A stretch of DNA of 64,000 nt from Neoceratodus forsteri (Eukaryota > Chordata > Ceratodontiformes > Ceratodontidae), in assembly GCA_016271365.2 (NCBI GenBank), contig CM028132.1:1183691001-1183755000 (forward strand), in the 5' to 3' direction. Below are positions 55,860-64,000 of this stretch, one piece after another (the stretch's first letter is position 1; each line of letters starts with the position of its first letter). The position numbers and the translations under genes were made by a program. The notes beneath the pieces were generated by a model, which saw nothing but the letters and a program-made list of their open reading frames with translations, did not search any database and was not told where the DNA came from.

Positions 55860-57030
55860 CTGCTCACTGGCCACAGGGGTGGTCTCTAGGGACTCGAGAA
55901 CAGCAGATGTGGTCCCTCTGTACAAAAATGGAAGAAAAGACAAACCAGGGAACTATAGATTAGTCGGCCTGATGTCTGTAGTGGGGAAGGTTATGGAATC
56001 CATACTAGGAGAGGAACTGGTGAAATTCCTAGAAAGGACATCAGGCAGCATGGGTTTGTGAAGGGCAGGTCTTGCCAGACTAACTCTCTTGACTTCTTTA
56101 ATTGGGTAACTAGGGCAGCTGACAAAGGCCAGGCAGTCAACATACTATACTTAGATTTCAGTAAGGCTTTGACTCAGCCCCACTAGAGACTTCTCAAAGG
56201 TTAAGGAACTTGGGTACAGAAGAAAAGTTGTTGACCTGAGTAAATAACTGGCTTAGAAAAGTATGCATATGGTACTAGTAAATGGGGAGTTCTCTTAGTG
56301 AGGGCAGTTAAGAGTGGAGTACTGCAGGGATCGTTGCTGAACCCTGTCCTTTTCAGTACAATCACATGTGACATAGGGAGGGCATAAAGGGCAAGGTCGC
56401 CTGTTCATGGATGATATGAAGGTCTGCACAGCATTTGACACAGGAGCGATAATGGAACATCTGGAAAATTAGTCAATAATCTGATACCTATGGTTCAGTG
56501 CAAAAAAAAAAAAAAAGTAAATAGACACTGGTAAAAATAACCCAAAGGTGCAGTACCAAATTTGGGGTGGGGAGGGTACTGGAATGCACACTGGAGAAAA
56601 GGACCAATGGGTCATAATAGTGGAAATCCTGAAATCCACAGCACATTGCAACAGAGTGGTGGGAAAGAACCACCTGGATGTTGGGATGCATAGGAAGGGG
56701 AATCAACAGCAGAAGCTGGGAGGTAATTGTCGTGCTGTACAGGTCGGTGAGATGACATTTGGAGTACTGCGGATGGTACTTGAGTCCACACATGAGGAAA
56801 GACTGCAATAAGATGGAAGTATTACAGTGCAGGGCAAGCAAGATGGTCCAGAATCTGAGGGAGGGGTGGCTTTAGAACAGAGCTTCAGAACTTGAACATG
56901 TACACCCTTGGAAAAAAAAACGAAAGGGTTGACGTGATAGAAACATACATGTACCTGCATGGGATAAACAGGATTAACTTCAAGGCCATATTTTCCTTGA
57001 GGGATGAGGGGAAAGTCACACAAACCAGCA
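55860..57030 (+). mobile_element. CR1-clade LINE fragment, plus strand
   Basis: RT start motifs DSRTADVVPLYKNGRKDKPG and NYRLVGLMSVVGKVMESIL at 55880-56010, then decayed RT and C-terminal pieces. No clean 3' tail; it fades by about 57030. Stops and frameshifts are common. Confidence 0.7.
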
Positions 57031-57529
57031 GAAGGCTAAGAAAGATGTCTGTGACTTGTAATTTTTAAGGATAATTGGTTGAGCAGAGCTCATTTACAGC
57101 TGTCTCCAATGCAGTAAAATATAACATGAAACTATGGGTCAGTCAAACTGCAGTAGCAATATCTTTTGGCAACAAACTAGACTGTTTTTCTGTGGCTTGC
57201 CCATTTTGTTATGAAGACGTTCTGAAACGAGCGTGCACTGAAATCAAACAATTCAATGAAGAGTAAATAGCAAAAAGGCAAAATATGTAAGTGCAAGGCA
57301 TGAGTTTGTAACTCTCACCTCCCTCACAGTTTGAGCTCCGAAGAGACCCCCCATGTAGCACAGTAAAAGCAGGTTACCACCTCTGCATTACACTTGATTT
57401 TTATCCTTATTGCATGCCAAAAATAAATCTGCCAGCAAGCAGCGGCTCCATTGTGGAGGAAGGGGCAGACAGGTAATATGTACTGTAGTACAATCAAGCC
57501 ATTAGAAAACTGTGTGGGTGGGAGGGGTG
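57031..57529. other. Unassigned interval
   Basis: No domain or repeat recognised. Confidence 0.35.
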
Positions 57530-57935
57530 GGGTGTGCCACTGGATCACCAGGGCAGTATTCTATGGTGCTTTCCGTGATCGCTGCAATGGGTGGGGGTCC
57601 ACTAGACTGCCAGGGCATACTATTTCCAACAAATACTGGGGATCAGGGACACGGAGGGTGGGGTGCCACTAGACTGCCAGGGCAGTGGTTCCTACAAGTA
57701 CCTGTGATCGAGGACACGGGAGGAAGAGGTGCCACTGGATCACATGGGATTATTCGGCGCCTGACACAATGTGACACTCAGGCGGGGTACAACTAGTCCC
57801 CAGGGATATTTTAGGGCATGTCCTGGCGAAAGCAGCATCGAGGGAGGGAGGGAGGTTCCACTAGACCACCAGGGACTGATATTGGATACATATACCGCGA
57901 TCGGGGAAATGGGAGGAGGGTACCACTAGACAGCT
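57530..57935 (+). repeat. Degenerate tandem repeat, unit about 65-75 bp
   Basis: GTGCCACTGGATCACCAGGG (about 57534), GTCCACTAGACTGCCAGGGC (about 57597), GTGCCACTAGACTGCCAGGG (about 57663), GTGCCACTGGATCACATGGG (about 57729), TTCCACTAGACCACCAGGGA (about 57855) and a last TACCACTAGACAGC (about 57920) mark successive units, each with GATCG or GATCAGG and GACACGG in between. Confidence 0.6.
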
Positions 57936-57984
57936 TAATCTGGTTCAAGGTCAGTTGGCATTCATCTGTATCTCCCTCCCGGTC

Positions 57985-58050
57985 GTGCCTGAAAATAGGC
58001 AGGACTTGTCTATGCACTTCCACCGTCAACAAAAACTAAAATAAAAAAAA
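57985..58050 (+). repeat. Short retroposon tail, second copy
   Basis: GTGCCTGAAAATAGGCAGGA and GTCAACAAAAACTAAAATAA followed by an A run. Same family as 29842-29920 and 60610-60698. Confidence 0.55.
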
Positions 58051-58564
58051 AAAGACTGCCAGGGATTTACATACAGCAGTCAACGGCAGTGTGGCTTACA
58101 GGGTGGGGATGCCCCAGGACCCCCTCTGCTCATGTCAGTCTGTGCAGAGCACCTTGGCAAGGCATGCAAATGGAACATAATGACATGCAAATGGCTCCAT
58201 TTGCACCTTCATATATTATGGCCTCATTTGCATGCCCTCTGCTGAATATCGCTGGTGTTGCGCTCAGCGCAGTGCCATACGAAAGGGCGCATTCTCGCAG
58301 CCCTATCCATGGCTGGTAATCGTGCAGTGCCACTGCGCCCATGCAACAGCGCACTGTGCAGTGCACTTATGTGCTATATTCAGCGGTGCTGCGCCATGGC
58401 ACATCACTGTTGAATGTCACCCAGTCCTGGCCCCGGCACGTCCCACTTGTGCTGCGACCACGCTTGCACCACTGCCAGGCAGTAGTCTGAATATCCGGCC
58501 TGTATATTCTGAGGTATATTAGTGATCATAAAAGAGACTGAGAAATAAAGCTTTCTGATTGGCT
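58051..58564. other. Noncoding interval with clustered octamer motifs
   Basis: ATGCAAAT occurs at 58164-58171 and 58185-58192, and its reverse complement ATTTGCAT at 58226-58233, within 70 bp; ATTTGCAC lies between. GCATGCAAATG and CATTTGCATGC could form a stem. 58230-58500 is rich in GCGCA-type words. No gene is seen. A repeat-derived promoter is possible. Confidence 0.35.
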
Positions 58565-58820
58565 GCATTCTGACAGCCTGACGTTAATCTTAGAATAGCT
58601 TAACATACATGTAAAGCCTAATCATATGCTGAACAAGGTTTACCATTATTTAAAAAAAGTCTTCTTATACTAGCAATAAGGCAGTCTCAGGGGTATGTTA
58701 ATGGTTGGTTAATCACCCTCAAGGGGCTTGTAGCACTCGGCTATGCCTCATGCCACAGTATAACCGGTGCGATGATTAACAAACCATAAACATAACTCCT
58801 GGTTATGCCATATTGCTTAA
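58565..58820. mobile_element. Palindromic MITE, copy 2 (256 bp)
   Basis: Full-length match to 15395-15650. The core hairpin runs from AGCAATAAGGCAGTCTCAGG (58672) to GTTATGCCATATTGCT (58818) with arms of about 47 bp. The central part, CTCGGCTATGCCTCATGCCA, is also shared. Two copies of equal length in one window support a real mobile family. Confidence 0.7.
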
Positions 58821-58825
58821 ATATA

Positions 58826-59702
58826 TCTAGGCGCAGACTGAACAATAATATACATAGGCACAGACTAAGTATTACTACATCTGGTTACATATAGGGTATT
58901 CATAGGCACAGACAGAGCAGTAATGTATCCAGGTATAGACTGACCATTACTATATCTAGTCACTGATAGGGTATAAATCCAACTATGCACAGATTGGACA
59001 TTAAAATCTTGAGGCACAGATTGAACATTAATATATCTAGTCACATAGTGATCATTAATATACCTAGGCACAGATTGTCATTACTTTCTTTAGGCACAGA
59101 TTGAGAAGTAACAAATCTAGGCATGTACAGAGCATTAATCTGCCTAGACATAGATTGGGAATTAATATACCTAGGTTCAGACTGAGCATAACTAAAGAAA
59201 TAGACTGGGCATTAATATTACTAGGCACAGGTTGAGCTTTACTATACCTCGGCACAGATTCAGCATTAATATCTAGTTACAGACTAATATATCTAGACAC
59301 AGACTGAACATTAATATACCTAGACACAGACTGAACATTACTATACCTAGACACAGATTGAGCATTAATATACAGTATCTAGTCACAGACTGAACATTAA
59401 TATATCTAGAAACAGACTGAACATTATTATACCTAGACACAGATTGAGCATTAATATATCTAGTCACAGACTGAACATTAATATATCTAGAAACAGACTG
59501 AACATTATTATACCTAGACACAGATTGAGCATTAATATACAGTATCTAGTCACAGATTGAGCATTAATATGCATAGACACAGACTGAACATTGATATATC
59601 TAGTCACAGACTGAACATTAATATATCTAGACACAGACTGAACAATAATATATCTAGTCACAGACTGAATATTAATTTATCTCTGCAAAGACTGAGCATT
59701 TA
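58826..59702. repeat. 27-bp minisatellite with 81-bp higher-order period
   Basis: About 30 units of the type CACAGACTGAACATTAATAT ATCTAG. The 27-bp length makes the minus strand read as a 9-residue repeat without stops over long stretches. Between about 59380 and 59540 a three-unit block (TAGTCACAG, AGAAACAG, TAGACACAG variants) repeats with an 81-bp period. The edges (58826-59100) are more diverged. No sign that it is coding. Confidence 0.88.
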
Positions 59703-59935
59703 AATACCTTGGCAAAATTAGTGTACATTACACTAGTCATGTCAAACATTACAGACAGAACTGGTCAGCAAGTAGCAAATTCAACTTTAAAGAGCTAGTG
59801 TATTGCCTGAAATTAGTATTATCTTTCAAAAGCAGTGAACTAATACTTCTTATAGATTAAGATGACAGATGTTTTGGTCCAGCATTAGCCACTGCTAAGC
59901 AATTTAGATCACAAATAGTAGTGAGAAAGAAATAA

Positions 59936-60010
59936 TCTGACGCTTGGGAATTGAACCCAGGTGCCAGAATACTGTCCCACTGCTCTAGCCACTGAGCTAT
60001 AGACTCACAT
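59936..60010 (-). repeat. tRNA-derived SINE or tRNA pseudogene
   Basis: On the minus strand TATAGCTCAGTGGCTAGAGC is a strong A box and GGTTCAATTCCC a strong B box, spaced as in a tRNA. The anticodon arm has extra bases and the acceptor stem does not pair well, so it is not a working tRNA. It interrupts the CR1 RT frame at about 60010. Confidence 0.6.
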
Positions 60011-62211
60011 GGCTGCACCTGTCCCTTCCTGGACACACTTCCTTTCTCTGGTATTAGCCTCCTGTGTGGCACAGTGTCAAAAGCCTTACTGGAGTCCAGA
60101 TAGGCCGCAATCACTGCCCTTTCCTGATCCACCTCCGTAGTCACCCAGTCAAAGAAATCCATGAGATTTGTTTGACATTACCTCCCCCCAACAAAACCGT
60201 GCTGCTGGTGGTCCTGCGGCCCATTTGCCTCCATGTACTTCATCAGTCTCTCCTTCAGCATGGTCACCATTAACTTCCCCACCACTGATGTGAGACTGAC
60301 TGGTCTGTAAATGCTAGCCTCCTCCCTGCTGCTGCTCTTGTGCAGGGGACCATCATCCGCCTCCCGAGTCCTCCGGCACCCACCCCTGTTCTCCAATGAG
60401 GTGTGAACTTAACCATCCTTAGTTGCACTGGCTCTCGATTGCTACAGTTGTTTGCCTTCTTATGTAATACGTTTATATTTGTCTTTTTATATCATGACCC
60501 CTATTACTATGCATTGGTTAAATTTATAATATGGTGAAGTGTATAATCTTTTCTTCCCTCAGAATGTCACCATTATCTTATTTCTGTATCTATTGTTTAT
60601 TGTTATCTCTCCTGGTAGTACCTGAAAATAGGCAAAGTCTCCCCTGTTAATGCTTAACCTGGTCAACAAAGGAAATAAATAAAAAGTAAATAAATAGTGT
60701 TGCCAGAGGGCAGCTAGCACCTTGCTCAGTTCTTTCAGAAACCTTGAGTGAATCCCGTTAAGCCACATCACCTTATTTTCATTTAAGGCTTCCAATCCAT
60801 TTTGGACTCTCTCCTCCAAAAATGGGCTTGTGTCCACTCCCCCCAGTGCCTGCTGATACATGTTGATCCACCCCCCCTCCACTGTGGAGACCAAGCAGAT
60901 GTACTCATTTAAATTTTAGTTTTTTCTCGATCTTCTTATGCACAGTCCCCCCCAACCCTTACTATCCCACCCCTTGCTTTCCTCTTTTCATGTACATACT
61001 GAAAAGTCTTATCCTTTTTTCACCTCATTGGCTCCTCTCCTCTGTTTGTACCTTAGCTGCCCTCATCCTCCCTCCTTCCTGCCTCCCTTTATTTATCCGG
61101 ATAAACCTCCCTGTCCCCTCGTCTGGGTCTGCTTTGCTTCCTAAAGCTGTATTTTTTCTCCTACCACCTTTGCCACCTTCTTTGACAACAATAGTAGTAT
61201 TGTCTTCCTCCTCCTACCCTTGCTTCCTTCCATCAAACAGCTTGCCATTACCTTACCTATTCTTTCCTTGGATCTTTTCCCATTGGGCCTCCACTCCATC
61301 CCTGCTATCCCCCCTTCAAGGTATTTACTGAAGCGGTCTCCCATTTCTTTAAAATCTGCCTTCCTGAAGTCCAGGACCCCATATGGTGATTGCTTGTACC
61401 CAGGGGACTACCCGCTGTGACGTCTGCAATGCTGTCCCTGTTCATAAGTACCAGGACCATAGGTTCTGGAACAGGAGGGCCACTAGGGCCATGGCCCTAC
61501 CACTTTCATAAGTGGCTCTATCACTTTTTGCTATCATGGTAATATATTTAATAGGGGAAAATGTACCCCTTACGTCCTTGGCCCTACCACTTTTCAAACC
61601 GTTCAGGCACCACAGGTCCAGCACTACCCCATCTCTAGTGGGTTCAGTAACCAGCTGCCTGAGAAAAGCCACTGTATGTAGTTGAGGATGGCCCTGCTTC
61701 TTCTTGTAGCTGTGGCCAGATGCTCCAGTCTACATCCAGCAGATTAAAGTCACCCAAAATTAATACCTCCCCTTTGTTCGACCTTCTGTTAGTGGCCTAC
61801 CCCAAACCCTTATCTAACTCCTCCCTCTGTGTTGGTGGTCTGTACACCACTCCCACATGGATAAAAGCCTTAGAACCTGCCTCCAAGCTCACCTAATGAA
61901 CCTCCAGCCCTTCCTGTTCCCCCTAGTGCCCCTGTATCTCTGTGGCATTTATACTTTCCCTCTCATATGAAACAACCCCCCCACCTTCCTGTCCTGTCCT
62001 TTCAGAACATGGTGTAACCTGGTATGGCCACATTCCAGCTTTGGTTGTTGATGCACCATGACTCTGTTATGGCCACCAGATCCAGGTCTGCCTCTGCAGT
62101 GAGTGCCTCAAGGTCAGGAATTTTATTTCCTAGTCTCCTTGCATTGGCACACATGGCTCTCCACTCCTTTTGTCCCTCATTTCCCCTTCTGCCATCCCTT
62201 CCTGATACCAT
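60011..62211 (-). pseudogene. CR1 ORF2: endonuclease, linker, RT N-terminus
   Basis: Endonuclease: CANARRLGNKIPDLEALTAE, LDLVAITESWCINNQSWNV and IPGYTMF at 62211-62002; FLRQLVTEPTRDGVVLDL at 61672. RT: NENKVMWLNGIHSRFLKEL (60894-60700), IYRPVSLTSVVGKLMVTMLK, QQHGFVGGR and YLDSSKAFDTVPHRRL (60390-60070). Breaks include several frameshifts and the 60400-60698 insertion. FADD and everything after it are absent. Confidence 0.82.
60400..60698 (+). mobile_element. Retroposon insertion inside CR1
   Basis: The CR1 RT frame breaks at about 60396 and resumes at about 60700. The intervening 300 bp is AT-rich and ends with CCTGAAAATAGGCAAAGT, GGTCAACAAAGGAAATAAAT and an A-rich TAAATAAATAG tail. It is the longest copy of the tail family at 29842 and 57985. 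Probably a LINE 3' end or SINE. Confidence 0.55.
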
Positions 62212-62338
62212 CCTTCACCCATCCTGTTTCCCTGTCCTTGTCCTCTTCTTTTTCATTTACCCTTTGCCCACCATCCTTAACTCTTCTCTAAGTCTTATAA
62301 CCACCTCCTGACTCTCCTGTCCCTCCCTCCCCTTGTCC

Positions 62339-63260
62339 CTACCCTCTCCCTGATGAGTCTACTTCTCCTGGGCTTTCTCCTCTCTGCTGCTCCATGTTGG
62401 GTACAATTTGCAGCCCTAATTTTTGCCTCCCCTTGGCTAGCTTAAATGCCTCATTGAAGTAGCATTTAAACATTCCACCCAGGATTGCTGTTCCTCCCGG
62501 ATGGATGGAGGCAATCTCCTTTGTACAAGCCTCTGTCCACTCAGACAGGACACCACCAATCCCCAATGTAGCTAAAACCTTCCTCACTGTGCCATGCCTT
62601 CAACCGCTTGTTGAAGGTCCTGGTGCAGTGTTCCCTAGCCTCCCCAGGCCATATACAGGTAGTATGTCAGTGAATGCCACTGTGCAAGCTACCTGCTTCA
62701 GACCCTTCCCCCAGTTCCTTAAACCTTTCCTGCACCACTCCTGCTGCATTCCTTGCCAGGTCATTAGTCCCCAGATGGACAATGAGATCAAGCTGCCCAT
62801 CCTGCCTCACCACCCTAGCGATCCTAAGGTAGGCACCTCACCTCCATTTTTCCCTGCCATCCTGCTCCCGGAACTACACCTCTAATGTTTCAGTCTCCTG
62901 CTAGAAGCTCCTTCTTCTTCTTCTTCTTCTGCTGGGGTCCTCTGCCTCCCACTTTGGGGCCTCCCCAATGAAGAACACTCACATCCCCCCTGGCCAGTAC
63001 CATAGGTGCCTCCCCTTGGCAATCCTGTCCTGCCAGAGTAGTGAAAGAGTTGTGTAGTGGCACCAGTTGAGGAATGTGCTCCCAACCCACCACCTCCACC
63101 CTCCCAGAGCCCACCTCAGTCCAGCTGGCCATCTTCCTTGACACCTTCTGAGGCAATGGTGGTAGACTTGGTGGCCTCTAGGTGAGGGAAGAGGTCCCCG
63201 CAATCTCAGCCAACTCGGCCCAGAGTTTAATGACCTCCTCCCTCAGCCCAGAGAGGTTTA
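62339..63260 (-). pseudogene. CR1 ORF1 with esterase-like domain
   Basis: N-terminal: LREEVIKLWAELAEI, then FTTLAGQDCQGEA and a KKKKKK run encoded by a TTC repeat (62908-62928). The SGNH esterase-like part: LMTWQGMQQEWCRKGLRNWG (a degraded GTNDL-type motif) and LKQVACTVAFTDILPVYGLG at 62800-62600, then SIHPGGTAILGGMFKCYFNE and AFKLAKGRQKLGL at 62587-62340, where HP is the catalytic His region. Broken by frameshifts. CR1 ORF1 binds RNA and has this esterase fold. Confidence 0.72.
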
Positions 63261-63354
63261 CGCTAATGGAGCAGCACCTGAATCTCTAAAAGGCATCCCT
63301 GAAAGCTGCCGCTCAACAACTAGTGCATTGTACCACACCCAGTATTCCCAATAC

Positions 63355-63530
63355 TTCTAGTGGGGTCCTGCTTCTACCCATTTCAGCAACTGGGTGGCCT
63401 AGAGTACCGGGAAGTTAAGTGACCTACCCAAGGTCACGCAGTGATTATTTTGGCCCTGGCAGGGTTTGAACCTGTAATGTCCTGGCTCCCAAGCTGGTGC
63501 TCTAACCACTAGTCCACACTGACCACAGTG
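63355..63530 (-). repeat. tRNA-derived CORE/MIR-like SINE
   Basis: The minus strand has TGTGGACTAGTGGTTAGAGC (A box, about 63521-63502), GGTTCAAACCCTG (B box, about 63472-63460) and then GTGACCTTGGGTAGGTCACT (about 63440-63421), a core word shared with MIR-type SINEs. It ends near 63355 without a clear tail. Good match to the general SINE layout; the exact family is not named. Confidence 0.68.
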
Positions 63531-64000
63531 CCTATTAATTTAAGAACTGGAAACATTAAAGTAGTGGTTGAAAGTTGCAAAACAAAATTATACTGTGAAT
63601 GGTAATAAACCATTGAAATAGTGGAACAGTGTGGGGGATACAGTGGTGGTCAGGAGAAAATAATATGCCAGCCAAAACGAGTATGAGTGACTTACTGCAG
63701 GAGAAAGGTCAGAAGAGAGGAGAAAACCGGAGTGGTTTAAGAGATTAGAGAGAGGAGGAGATACCTACAGGATAAAGAAGATCATTCCAGAGAGTAGGAA
63801 AGCAGACAGAAAAGGGGTACTGACCAGTGGAGATTTTGCAGTGAAGGATATGGAAAGAGGAAGCATTAGATGAGCAAAGGGAAAATGATGACAAGATGGA
63901 AGTGTTAAGGAAAGAAGAAGAATAGGAAGATATTGTGGTGAGCCAGCATTTAGACAGGAAAGCGAAGCAGTGGGAGAGATTTCTGAGCTTTAAGGTAGAT
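63531..64000. other. Purine-rich interval, possible LINE 3' UTR
   Basis: AGATACCTACAGG and CATTCCAGAGAGTAGGAAAG recall, loosely, the purine-rich 3' part of the minus-strand L2 near 35040-35090 (GAGTATCTGA, GTGTTCCAGAGTGAAGG). The match is too weak to assign. It continues past the window end. Confidence 0.3.

Larger units (their letters stand above)
60011..63300 (-). mobile_element. CR1 LINE, minus strand, with ORF1 and ORF2
   Basis: This is the most 5'-complete CR1 in the window. On the minus strand it has ORF1 (about 63260-62340) and an ORF2 endonuclease (62211-61360), linker (61344-61130) and RT N-terminus (60894-60559, 60396-60040). Another retroposon is inserted at about 60400-60698. The RT is cut at 60011 by a SINE and nothing of the C-terminus remains beyond. 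Confidence 0.82.

Noticed and set aside
59273..59661. Long minus-strand frame of repeated SRYINVQSV-type residues
   Set aside because: It is only the translation of a 27-bp minisatellite; the unit length is a multiple of three, so stops are avoided by chance.
58826..59702. Regularly spaced short repeats that could suggest a CRISPR array
   Set aside because: Units are contiguous 27-bp tandem copies without unique spacers, in a vertebrate genome.
59936..60010. Functional tRNA gene
   Set aside because: A and B boxes are good, but the anticodon arm is too long and the acceptor stem does not pair; it reads as a SINE head.

Overview
This is a vertebrate nuclear genome window made almost entirely of transposable elements. 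CR1, L2 and L1 LINEs, DIRS elements with tyrosine recombinase, a Gmr1-like Ty3/gypsy element, Tc1 and pogo/Tigger transposons, TTAA-target MITEs and tRNA-derived SINEs occur together. That mix suggests an amphibian-type tetrapod, perhaps a caecilian; this is inference from repeat content only. I see no convincing host exon, functional RNA gene or CpG-island promoter. Nearly every coding stretch is a broken transposon gene.

Layout. 1-4.7 kb: a decayed Gmr1-like retrotransposon (SCAN-like Gag, CCHC knuckle, protease, integrase zinc finger, then RT-RNase H, PPT and LTR) carrying a 1.65-kb LTR insertion. 4.7-9.1 kb: three CR1 copies, one minus and two plus. 9.4-12.4 kb: a Tigger-like transposon on the minus strand, split by a 1.1-kb insertion. 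13.8-15.2 kb: a tRNA-like SINE and a CR1 copy. 15.4-16.5 kb: a palindromic MITE and a TTAA element made of hairpins. 17.9-22.9 kb: two minus-strand CR1 copies separated by featureless DNA.

22.96-46.83 kb is the centrepiece, a nested stack in a degraded DIRS element. The outer DIRS keeps its inverted terminal repeats and internal complementary region (ICR) but is interrupted twice. The first interruption is a nearly complete younger DIRS (23.94-29.78 kb) with its own ITRs, ICR, gag, RT-RNase H-methyltransferase and tyrosine recombinase. The second is a 5'-truncated L1 (33.12-45.86 kb) with a 12-bp target duplication. The L1 is itself interrupted by a 1.6-kb LTR with a 4-bp duplication and by two head-to-head L2 elements. 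The plus-strand L2 holds a 572-bp TTAA MITE and a 653-bp retroposon with a 15-bp duplication. At four junctions the flanking coding frames rejoin exactly, so the order of insertion can be read directly.

46.8-64 kb: tandem arrays (a 206-284-bp GC-rich unit, a 296-bp palindromic unit, a degenerate array of about 65-75 bp, and a 27-bp minisatellite with an 81-bp higher-order period), an inverted pair of GC-rich repeats, an unidentified minus-strand ORF, a 381-bp foldback, a nearly intact Tc1 element with one in-frame stop, and CR1 copies. The copy at 60.0-63.3 kb retains the esterase-like ORF1 as well as ORF2.

No genes here act together as a host pathway. The functional logic is that of each element: RT plus nuclease, recombinase or transposase acting on its own termini.
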